The position numbers were made by a program, and so were the translations under genes. 64,000 nt of DNA, from contig JAJGOT010000117.1 in assembly GCA_022457155.1 (NCBI GenBank), forward strand, positions 372,001 through 436,000, read 5' to 3'. Shown here piece after piece: positions 40,686 through 50,390 of this stretch. This stretch comes from Cladopsammia gracilis. Lineage: Eukaryota; Cnidaria; Anthozoa; Scleractinia; Dendrophylliidae. The notes under the pieces were generated by a model. The model was not told the DNA's origin. It ran no database searches and saw only the letters and a list, made by a program, of their open reading frames with translations. How positions within the stretch are numbered: the stretch's first letter is position 1; each line of letters starts with the position of its first letter.

Positions 40686-41063
40686 ATGGGTATAATCAAG
40701 AAATACGTGTTCAAAATAATGACCATTTATCCACTTCTGTTTTGTTTTGCCTCCTTTGTGACTTTCGCGTTCGCCGATGCGATGCATCAAAGCCAAGAAG
40801 GAAATCCCGCAGATCTCTCCTCCAACAAAGTCAACTTTAGCAAAAGTTTCGTTGTGGAATGGAAGGTCGACGAGAAAGCGCAGAGCATTCATTTCAAATT
40901 GAATGTTGTTGTAGATGAAAAAGGCTGGGCTTTATTGGGATTCATGCCCGCACCGAACAATTCCGATGGCGCAATTCATGATCAGGAACACAGTAAAATT
41001 CAGGAGACAAAAGGAGATTTTGTCCTGACATGGTTATCGTCTGCCAAACAGAGAACAACCCTG
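40686..41063 (+). CDS. DOMON gene exon 1: signal peptide and first half of domain
   Basis: Residues 1-126, phase 0 out at donor GTAAGA. Hydrophobic leader followed by the first DOMON strands. Confidence 0.88.
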
Positions 41064-42665
41064 GTAAGAAACCCTCTCGATCGACTCTCAATATAATCCC
41101 TAATATTATAATTTCGTTGTTTACAGTATGATCAAAAACATAATTACACGGTCATGATAGCAAGTCGATGTGTTGCATGAATGCAAGCAAAAACAAAGAT
41201 ATGTATTACTTAAACAATTACGATTGAAAACTACAACTTCATGAAAATATACTAACCATAACAAAATCTTACCGCTTTTTAATGCACCTGCAAAGTCAGA
41301 CATGAAATCGATAGCCCACCAATCAAACAAAATTATGTTTTTCGATACGTATTGCGGGTGGTATACAATGTAGCCATCCATGTTGGTGGCTTTTGCTTCA
41401 AATTACAATGAAACAAAATAACACAGCAATGATAACCGTTTAAAAGCTGTAAGCGCATTGTATTGGCTTTAAAGTAACAGTGATAGATTCGTCATCTTTA
41501 TATAAAACCTTTGAATTCTCTACTAGTAAAACCAGCCTTGAGCTAATCTGGCAGTTTGCCAATAACCAATTTTGTTCCATTGTTCAAGAGTGATGTCTTT
41601 CTCATTGGAACATTCCAAAAATTATTCGACCTCCCCTCCCATGGAATGCAGATTCTGTGACAGCAGGGGGTGTCAGAATTTTTTTTTCAAGGAAGCAGAC
41701 AAAATGTAGGACAAACTGATGCAATCTTCAAAGGTGCTGACAACAGAAAAACACAGTGTTGAAATCTGACCTTCCACAGGGGGTGAGCGGATAAAAAATG
41801 GAATGTCCCATTATGAACCTTTATATCTTCACAGGACTTGAACACCATAAAGGTTGCCGGAGAATTACAAGTGGATGACAATATCACGCGAGTTGACTAC
41901 CAGGTGACTGCAGATAAATCCCCAGAAAATTCAAGTGTACAAGTACTGCATATCACCAGGAAACTTGATACTGGGGACGCACAAGATGTACCCATTACAG
42001 TAAGTTACTTGTCTGCACAGTCACGAGAGCTAGTGGTCATTCCTTACCTCCTTAGGTAGTTTAGAATATCTTTCCAAGTACCCTGGAGTATGAGGGGGAT
42101 ATACAGGTACAATAGGTAAAGTTATGCACAAGAAACAGGAAGTGAAGTGACAAGGAGTATTGGTACTCTGATAGGAACAAGTGAGAACCTTAACAGTGGC
42201 AGAATGTAGGGGATTTCTCTAACCATCCTCACTCCACCTTCCTCCCCTGTTACCTGTTACCTATCTCTTCCATGCCAATTATTGGCACATAGGGCCTCCA
42301 CATTCATTTTCCAAGTTCTCCTGTCTTGTGCTGCAGCATGCACCTCATCCTGGTCTACCGTCCATCGCCATGTTGTTTTTGCCCCCCTTCTCTTCCTTTT
42401 TTCCTTCTGGAGCCCAAGTTAGAGCCATGACGCAGTTGTTGTTTGGTTCCTGTCTAAGGATGTGTCTGATAAATTACCATCTACCCCTCCTTGCTTTGTC
42501 ACTGAGCCTCTCTGTACCTGCCCCCCCCCCCCCCCCCCCCCCCCTGGGTTCAGACGCTTTTGTCCACCATTTATGGGAGTGCAAATATATATTAAATTGC
42601 AATTTTGTAAATTTGATCTTTAACTCAACATACAAATTTCAAGCCTGGAATTTTCACTTTACAAA

Positions 42666-42696
<31 letters not shown>

Positions 42697-44235
42697 TTTC
42701 AAGAATCAACCCCTGTGTATTTTTGGGGCATATGGGAACTCTGATGTCTACTTAACAGACCTGTCGAACATGACAGGCGAAATTGATGACACTCTGAAGA
42801 TGAAAAAAGTCACCATCATGGCAGAACATGATGGTAAAACAGATGATGGCAATAAACCATGGCATAAAATGTTAAAAGGTACATTATTACAATTTATTGT
42901 CTACAATGCATCTGTACATGTTGCTAAAGGAAATTGTACCAGTTTTCATTGGCATTTTGTCAATGGAAGAAATATTTAAAACAATTTTATTTTTACAAGT
43001 AAATAACATTGAATTAGCAATATTATTTTTTCTTAAAAAAAAATAATAATAATAATAAACTCCCAAGAGTGCCAAAAATCACATTTTCATTTTGTAAAAT
43101 CCAGAAAAACAAAAGTACTGCAGAATAGGTTTCATTTGAATGGTTGCACCATAGGACACCAATGGTTGCACCAACAGACTTAAAAAGTTAAAAGTGCACT
43201 AAATGTCTCTATAATTAACTCTGGGAGCGAAAGCTAAAGTTAACAACGTAAGGTGGTCAAGCATATCTGCCTTTATGCGAAGTACGCAAGTGTGTACCAG
43301 AATTTTCCAGAAATTGTTTTTTTTTTTACATTCTAGAAGAAAAGCAAAGGGTATAAAGATGTGTAACTTTTCTAAGCTGATATCCTATCTCCTTCTCAGA
43401 AGTGTACAATGTATGCAAAGTGACATGTGATTTGTGCGCCTTGTAAGATGTGACATTCATTCATTCATTTGTTCCCTTTCCTTTGACAGAACAAGTGAAG
43501 AAACATTGGATAGGTGTTGTGGTTGGTACCGCAGGATTAATAACAGTGATGATTGTTGCGATGGCTTACCTCTGTTCTAGGCAAGGCAAAGACAAAGCAA
43601 AGAAAATCAAAATGACATTCTACAAGGAGTAAGTCTGTTAATTTGATCTCTCTTTTAATTCTCTCTATTGAATGTCAGAGGCATAAACGTCTCGGAACAC
43701 CTCGCAGGATTGGCTGAGAAAACAATACATCTGTGTGATACCCTGGTCCAATGAAATTAGAAGTTCTGAAGAGGTGTAAGGGCGGGGGGACGGGGCGGGG
43801 GGACGGGGGGGGGGGGGGTAACTGGTAACGGGCAGGATTGGGGGACCATCTCATCTCATCTGAAATCAGTCACTCATGACACTTCAGTTACACAGGCATT
43901 CAAAATAGATGTGCATGTCACGTTCAGGAAGCTAGAAGAAACATTTTCTTGAATGTCAACTTCATAAAATATGCCCAGCTTCCCATTTTCACATTGAAAT
44001 AGTCTGCCCTTTCTCAATTTTTTTGTTGGAATTCTGTTCTCAATTCTCATTTATCTTTCTCAAAAAGGGGGATTCTGGAACCCTCCTCTGGGTACATTCC
44101 TGGATATAGCCGGGAAATCCAACCATACAGCTCTCCTTAGTCCTGACATTTATCTCACTCTATTCTTTATATAATTATTTAAACAGTGACGAAGATGATG
44201 AAGCAAGAGTGGCATTCCTTCATTCAAGGACCTGA
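40686..44235 (+). CDS. DOMON-like type I membrane protein, 5 exons, 301 aa
   Basis: Exons 40686-41063, 41835-41999, 42704-42878, 43490-43628 and 44187-44235; phases 0, 0, 1 and 2 agree and a TGA closes the frame. Signal peptide at residues 1-29 (Lys-Lys start, hydrophobic core, likely cut after AFA). Residues about 30-235 look like a DOMON domain, a beta sandwich binding haem or sugar: early FVVEWKVDEKAQSIHFKLN, then GWALLGF typical of its middle strands. Sequons NNS, NIT, NSS and NMT suggest an extracellular fold. One transmembrane helix follows (about 246-268, IGVVVGTAGLITVMIVAMAY), then a basic stop-transfer and an acidic tail ending HSRT. There is no copper monooxygenase or cytochrome b561 module, so it is not a full DBH-like or FRRS1-like protein. 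Known DOMON proteins act in redox or adhesion; the role here is unknown. Start ATG has A at -3, G at +4; an in-frame ATG at 40719 is the alternative. Confidence 0.85.
41607..41812. mobile_element. Degraded hairpin MITE, GGAACATTCC ends
   Basis: GGAACATTCCAAAAATTATTC and TTTTTTATCC..GAATGTCCC are roughly inverted; lies in DOMON intron 1. Confidence 0.55.
41835..41999 (+). CDS. DOMON gene exon 2
   Basis: Residues 127-181, DLNTIKVAGELQVDDNITRV and onward. Acceptor CACAG, donor GTAAGT, phase 0 at both ends. Confidence 0.87.
42285..42510 (-). pseudogene. Decayed non-LTR retrotransposon reverse-transcriptase tail
   Basis: In broken minus-strand frames: RRWRWMVIYQTHP-like, then LGSRRKKEEKGGKNNM and DRRTWKMNVEALC-like pieces, matching the RRWRWLGHVLRM..GKRxRGRPKTTWRR tail common in RTE/CR1-type elements. 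Several frameshifts. Confidence 0.6.
42520..42544. repeat. Poly-C run
   Basis: About 25 C; an (AT)n run at 42666-42688 follows before exon 3. Confidence 0.85.
42704..42878 (+). CDS. DOMON gene exon 3
   Basis: Residues 182-239, NQPLCIFGAYGNSDVYLTDL and onward. Acceptor TTTTTTCAAG directly follows an (AT)n/poly-T run; donor GTACAT. Phase 1 out. Confidence 0.83.
43062..43238 (+). mobile_element. AACTCCC-family MITE
   Basis: Starts AACTCCCAAGAGTGCCAAAA, ends AACTCTGGGAGCGAAAG; lies in DOMON intron 3. Confidence 0.72.
43490..43628 (+). CDS. DOMON gene exon 4: transmembrane helix
   Basis: Residues 240-285. Carries the single 23-residue hydrophobic helix flanked by KKHW outside and a Lys-rich stretch inside. 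Acceptor TTGACAG, donor GTAAGT. Confidence 0.9.
44187..44235 (+). CDS. DOMON gene exon 5: acidic tail and stop
   Basis: Residues 286-301, DDEDDEARVAFLHSRT then TGA. Acceptor AAACAG. Short acidic cytoplasmic tail with no recognised sorting motif. Confidence 0.82.
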
Positions 44236-44754
44236 TAACATCTTTGGTTCCTGGAAGACTTGACATTGTTTTAAGATCAGCATGCTTAAGTTTTTAGCAA
44301 TGCAAAGTGAAATGTAAACATTAGCTTTAGCTATATCCCACAAGAAAGCTTTGTTCAAACTGGCAAAAGGGGAAAGGAGAAGTCCCTTTGATGGAGCTTT
44401 TACTTTTTAGAACTCACCTTCCCTTTCTCCCTTTTCGTCCATACAGTGGACTCCCTCATCCCTTACAACCACCATTACAACCCCCTCGTTATCTAGCTTG
44501 GCCAGTTTACAGCCTCAACAAAAACTCATTTCTTATGATAAAATGTAAAATATAACACCCCCAGCAACCCGGTGGTGATGTAAATGGGGTGATACTGTGC
44601 AAGTAAAAAGTAGCCATGGACTTGCAAAAAGTTGCAAAAAGTACCCATGGTCAGGGTAGGAAAAATTTAAAGTAAAAATCTCAAGAAATTAACAAGGCAG
44701 AATGTTTTCTTCCTATCCTTTCCCTTCAACAAAAGCTGTTACTTGATTTACCCT

Positions 44755-45047
44755 TTAACTCCCAAGAGTGCCAAAAAACAAAATTCAAGAAAAATCCCAA
44801 ATTTCAATTTGTAAAATATTGAAAAACAAATGGCACCATGCAAAAGTACTGCTGAAGAGGTTTCATTTCAATAGTCACACCATAGAATTTTGTCAACAGA
44901 CTCAAAAGTTAGAACAAATGGTACCATGCAAAAGTACTGCTGAAGAGGTTTCATTTCAATAGTCACACCATAGAATTTTGTCAACAGACTCAAAAGTTAG
45001 AACTACACTTCATGTCTCCATAATTGACTCTGGGAGTGAAAGGGTTT
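44755..45047 (+). mobile_element. AACTCCC-family MITE with 88-bp internal duplication
   Basis: Starts AACTCCCAAGAGTGCC. The block beginning AACAAATGG at 44825 repeats at 44913 almost unchanged. Confidence 0.8.
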
Positions 45048-45612
45048 TAAAAAAAAACATATACCTGCATTTGAAAACACTTAAAATTAAAATTACACAC
45101 TTTGTACAGAGTTACTGGACATTTCCAGCAGTTGTTTGTGGTATACTTAAAAATAATAGTTTTGGTATATATTAAAGGTAGTTTTAGGTAATAATTGATC
45201 AGCTTTTATACTTCATCAGCTTTTATGCTTCATGCTACGGAAACCGGGTTAAGCTCCGGCTGTGTAGGCCATCGTGGCCCGAGTGCGACTTTACCTTTTA
45301 TACCATATTTTGAGGATTTTCTTACTACGTTTTCAAGAGTAATTACAGAACTGACTTTGACCAGGATCACGTAGAAAATGAAAGCGAAGCACTTAGAGAA
45401 AATTATGTATCAGCCACCGGATTATAAACTTTAACTTTTATATTGGAACAGCTGAAATAACTTTATTCTGTTCTCCAATGCAGTTGTTTTGATAATTTGT
45501 CCAAGTAGCCTTGATGCAGCAAGTCAATGGGTTATGGGTGTTAAACATGTGTTTCTTGAAATCAATGGTATCATAATTGTGTATGTTATGTGACAAGAAA
45601 AGTACATGAATA

Positions 45613-46019
45613 CAGTCAACTCTCTGTTAACAGACACCTCTATAAGATGGACACCTGGTGTTTTTGGTCATTTTACTGTAACTACACTCTCTATAAGATG
45701 GACACTTCTCCAAGACAGACAACGGAAATTTTGAAATCGTCAACAGACACTTGAGATGTGCTTTTTTAGAAAAAAATACTTCAAAACGGAAATGTAGGTG
45801 CTGAATATGAACAAACAAGTCTACTTTTCTAATATTTTTGCTCCGGTTTGTAGGTTTTGCTTAAGTAAACGACTTTAAACATATTTAAAACATGTGTATT
45901 CATTATGCATAGGTTCATATTTATTATCTCAGAATTACTGGTGTCACATTACCTCGACTCTCTATAAGCCGGGCAGTTGGGCCAGTCCTGATGGTGTCCC
46001 TCCTAGGGAGAGCTGACTG
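45613..46019. mobile_element. TA-flanked pogo/mariner-like element, CAGTCAACTCTC ends
   Basis: CAGTCAACTCTCTGTTAACAG at the left and GAGAGCTGACTG at the right, with TA on both sides. No transposase. A similar lone end (CAGTCAAACCTC) is at about 33401. Confidence 0.75.
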
Positions 46020-46027
46020 TACCTTCC

Positions 46028-46495
46028 TTAAAGTGTCTATCACCCCTAGAAAGTTATTTTCAGAATCAACTCTATATGTACATGGAATAGTTGAATGGTA
46101 AAATATTTCTTGTTTTGAAAGTCGTGTTAGTGAGTTATAGAGATATGAATTTACAAAATGCTAATTAGATGACATCAACCCGGGAATCATTTATTATACA
46201 ACTACTTGTTTTGACCTTCAAGTAATATTTTTTACGAATCAATGGACTATCCACAGTTTATTTTTAGTATTTATCAAATTAATTATCCTCAAGTTGTAAA
46301 CTGCGCATTGTAAATTGGCGTAGAAATAATGACAAATTCCCGGGTTGATGTCATCTGGTTGGCATTTTGTGAATTCGAATCTCTGTAACTCACAAACGCG
46401 ACAATCAAAACAAGAAAATAATATTTTACCATTCAACTATTTAATGTACATAATCAATTCTGAAAATAACTTTCTAGAGTTGATAGGCACTTTAA
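46028..46495. mobile_element. TTAA-flanked foldback MITE, copy of the 28716-29180 family
   Basis: TTAAAGTGTCTATCACCCC and the inverse GATAGGCACTTTAA; shares GTTAGTGAGTTATAGAGAT and ACAACTACTTGTTT with the first copy. Confidence 0.85.
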
Positions 46496-46973
46496 GGCAT
46501 GTAATGTAGAATATTAATTTTGTAAGTTAAGTAATTTAGCAAAATATGCATGGAAAAAATACATAGCTCATACTGTAACAGTATTTTTTTTTATCGAATT
46601 AGAACAACAGTTTAACCTCCGCAGGATTGGAAAATAAATTTTGACATCACTCACCATTTGGGCGAGTGACTTTCAGGACTGCACCAAAAACACACTATAA
46701 TTTGTACTTGGCCAAGAAGATTCGCCACTCGCGCAGGCGAGTCCGCTAACTGCCATCATTGCCATTCCATTCACCCTCTTATTTAATCCTCTCTGCAACT
46801 GCTTCTTCTCTACAAGAAATTTCTGTCCATGGGTGGTCATTGACAAGAGGTTTGACTGTTTGCAGTCTGATAAGTGACCAACCAAATGCCCAGGAAATTT
46901 AAGTTGCTTAGAAGAAGTGGACTAGCACAGTGTTTTAACAGTATCTTGAAATGCAAGACAGTTTTAAAGGCCC

Positions 46974-47230
46974 AGTATCGCCCAATGCCTCTACGAGGCA
47001 CTCTCTGATCTGTTCTTGTGGGACGTTAAAGATCCCACATCACTGTTTGAAAAAGAGTAGGGGACGTAGACCCCGGTGGTGTGGTCAACCTTGCGGGTTG
47101 TGGGATTGGAAGGGATGGCACCTCGCATGGGACCTGAAAAATTCCCGAAAGAGCCAATCACGAGCAAGCTCATCATTTGAAAACAAAAACAAACGACCGC
47201 AAAGCCGAATGGGTCATACTGGGCCTTTAA
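46974..47230. mobile_element. TTAA-flanked MITE, AGGCCCAGTAT ends
   Basis: TTAA at both ends, inverted AGGCCCAGTAT/ATACTGGGCCT, and an internal palindrome TGTGGGACGTTAAAGATCCC. Confidence 0.78.
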
Positions 47231-47466
47231 AATAATGTATAATTCACACAATTAGGCAGTAAGGATATTGTGCCATGGGAAGGTATGTACCAAAATCACA
47301 TTAAAAGCAAATAAAGTTAGCCAAAAATGAGTTTTGTCATGAGTCACAACCAATCTTTATCAGATGCAAAAACTGCATATTGGTACACTTGAAGTCACAA
47401 CGATAATAACCCTGCAGTTTTACACTTTTCCTTACCAGGAGCGTACCGAGGATTGTTTCAGAGGTA

Positions 47467-47632
47467 AGCCTGTTCCAGGCGTTCAGATAGTGGGGAAAGC
47501 GCGAATAGTTGGGGAAGGCGCGAAGAAAAGCGAGCGAAAAAAAAAGCGGGGAGATTTTTTTCGCTTGCTTTTCATCGCACCTTCCCCAACTATTAGCGCT
47601 TTTCCCACTATCTGAATGCCTGGAACAGGCTA
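47467..47632. mobile_element. MULE-like hairpin MITE with 10-bp duplication
   Basis: TTCAGAGGTA directly flanks it (47457-47466 and 47633-47642). Arms GCCTGTTCCAGGCGTTCAGA through GTTGGGGAAGG are inverted, about 70 bp. A 9-10-bp duplication fits Mutator-like elements. Confidence 0.85.
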
Positions 47633-48544
47633 TTCAGAGGTATGCACATCAATCAATTTTTAAACACTCACCCTACCTGCTCCCCAACCCTCAAGTCACA
47701 AATCTTTCATTTTTTTCGACTTTTTGGGATACGCACATGTTCATGTGTACAGGTAGCTACGCCTCTGCTTGCTGTTTTATATTTGCATCTCTGTGTTTGA
47801 CTGTAGTAACCAAGTTCTACAGCATTTAAATTTATGTATTGCTTTTTAGTTGTTGTTTTTAGTTCAATTCTTATGATTTTATAGCATAAAGTGCTCTTTT
47901 GTATTTTTTTCACCCCTTGTAGAAACTTTATCATGAGTATAATCTGTCACTTATGACCAAGATCTGTTCAAAGTAAATTTGTTGAAGGGCTCCAGGCAAG
48001 AATGGCCTAAGTATGTTTTTGGGAACTTTCACTAAAATTGTATGTTTTAGGCCTTTGAAAGCATAGTTTTGTCAAATTATTGATTTATTATTGTTAAGGC
48101 ACTTAAAACAGATCCAAGATGGGGAAGAAAATCCACATCTTTGAAAAAAATGTATTGGGCCTTAGGACACCCTATGTATCTTTTGAGGCCAAAAATCCAA
48201 GATTTCAGTGAAAATTTTCCAGCAAGGTACTTGGGATGTTCTTGCCCAGAGCCCTTCAATTAATAAAACAGTAGACATTTTCGTTTGCATTAATGTCTGA
48301 AATAAAAGCTTGTGCGCAACTTAACTACAGTATTTATAGAACATAGGTACCCCAGCTTTCTCAATGCACAACTAAATTACCACATTTCCCTACGGAGCTG
48401 TCCCTTGATTAATTGTATCAATGACAAAATTCTCAATTGTGATTGGTCATTGACCAATTACAAGTGTAATGTCAAATCATCAGCTCGGCTGATTTAAAAC
48501 TACAAGCCCAAGTACTTCCTCATTTGTACTCCACTCAATCTAAT

Positions 48545-48710
48545 AGACCAATTTCAATATATTAAAATTCATACTTTGCTCCGAGGCTTGGGGAAATAAA
48601 ACAAAACAAATCACTTTGAGGTTCAGTGTTGAATTATTGATTTCTTTTGTTTTATTCCCCAAGCCTCAGAGCCAAGTATGAATTTTAATCTATCGAAATT
48701 GGTCTATTCA
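48545..48710. mobile_element. TA-flanked hairpin MITE, GACCAATTTC ends
   Basis: GACCAATTTCAATATATTAA and inverse GAAATTGGTC between TA dinucleotides; internal inverted AGGCTTGGGGAATAAAAC. Related to 3782-3945. Confidence 0.8.
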
Positions 48711-50358
48711 CTTAATATTTTGCTGCTCCTTTCAAGGATAGTTCTCAGAAATTAACAAATTGGCCCACTAATCATCTCCCTTAAGGACGTTCATGCGAAA
48801 ATCTTCTAACATTGGTTTTTTTATAAAACGTTTGCTACAGCTAGGTAATGAGTTACTTGTGTTAGAAATGCAAAAAAAAAAAATTGGGGGTCACCGACTT
48901 CATTCCAGAGATAAGATATCTGGAGGGCGACCCCTAATTTTTTAAAAATCTTTCTTCTTTACTTGATATGGCCCTAATGTCAATTAGTCTAAAAATATTG
49001 TAAACAAATCTCCAAAATGCAACTTAAAATTACTTTCTATGCTAAATTTTAAAGAAGTGGGTCTATTTTAATAAGCAAATTCATTCAACTGGTAACGTCC
49101 CTTAATTTAGGAAATCAAATCTTTAAACGACAGCATTTGCAAATCCTGACAGCCGTTGACTGTCATTGCGTGGGTAGAAAAATAGGAATATTTGAAACTT
49201 CCTACATATTTGATTTTTTTTTGTTCATTTTTACACAATCTGTCAAAAATTGGAAAAGAAAATTATCTATCCAAAAAAAAAGTATAGGGTCACCTACAAT
49301 CCTATCAAGTTAAATCTAAGCACAGTTAACACAACAGCTATCAGCCCTTTATCTGTTTAGATTTCTTCCCTTGCATGTGCACTTGTGCATGACGTAGCAT
49401 GGGGTTGCGACATGATTTGTGTGTGCAGTAAGGATGTGCATAAACAGTTAGCACGAACATACTTAAATAATCCCCACTTATCACACACTATTCGTAGTCA
49501 TGCCAAGCCGACCACCGCGGTAGCTATGCCAACCTGACCGCTGCAGCCTGACCTTTATTTTAAACTCATAAAATTGTACTCATTATTATCAAACCCTAAC
49601 AAGCAGAGACACTAACTGAAATCTTAGGGTGGGTGGGTGGGTGGGAAGGTCAGTCATGGTGGATACAACAAAAGAAACTGCCCGCCTTTTAGGTCACATG
49701 ACTTTTGCCCAGGCTCCCAGCAGTGTGTGAGAAAAACATTTTCCACTTATTTCATTGTACTCAGCCAGTGGAAAATTACCCTTTCTGCACAGACCAACCG
49801 CTACATGTACAGCTAATAGGTAGTCAGTCGGGTATTTTTTGAGAAAAAAATATAAAATAAATTATAAAATGTAAACATTAAGTTTAATTGTTAGTAAATT
49901 ATATTGTCTGTTTGTAAGATGTACAGCTCCAATATTACTAATATATTAGCCCAAAATTACAAATCACATTTTAACAAGACTTTGTTCGCAGACATTTTTC
50001 CATCTTAAGCAACATCCTCACCAGTTTTCGAAGAAAATGTTCAGCAACCCATTATATGGAGAAACGTTTTAAGCTTTTTTGTTGTTGCCAGCCACAGTTC
50101 TCTTCCTTATTGCATTGTTAAAGTTAGCAAGATCCAGGAATTTCATTGACCATGAAGCAGCACTTTTGTCTAAATTTGTAAATGTCCGTGTAGATCAACA
50201 GTGCCATACAACAGCATCCAAGGAAACCAAAAGGACAGGAAGTTGATCTTTGGAAGAAGTAGTATGCACACAAAGAGTAACATTTAAGCAGAAAATATTT
50301 TGTAGTCAATAAAATTGTTTCACCACTAAAATGAGGGAGTTTGAAGAGCAAGAATAAG

Positions 50359-50390
50359 TCATCCATTGAGAGCTTTGTAAGCATAAGGAG
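50359..50390 (-). CDS. TOMM5: TOM5-like exon 2 (last 10 codons and stop)
   Basis: Completes the split codon as GCT and encodes APYAYKALNG then TGA. Preceded by a pyrimidine-rich tract and TTTGCAG. Found by asking for a phase-1-compatible short terminal exon, so it needs transcript support. Confidence 0.6.

Larger units (their letters stand above)
44236..50358. other. Tail-to-tail intergenic region (DOMON / TOM5-like genes)
   Basis: No further exon found. It holds the transposons listed at 44755-48710, a diverged dispersed repeat (48780-49330; motif TTAAGGACGTTC, related to 16690-16830 and 18745-18795) and about 1 kb of AT-rich sequence at 49340-50358 that probably includes the TOM5-like 3' UTR. 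Confidence 0.45.

Noticed and set aside
40317..40892. 191-codon minus-strand frame opposite the DOMON first exon
   Set aside because: It overlaps a well-supported signal-peptide exon in antisense and shows no recognisable domain.
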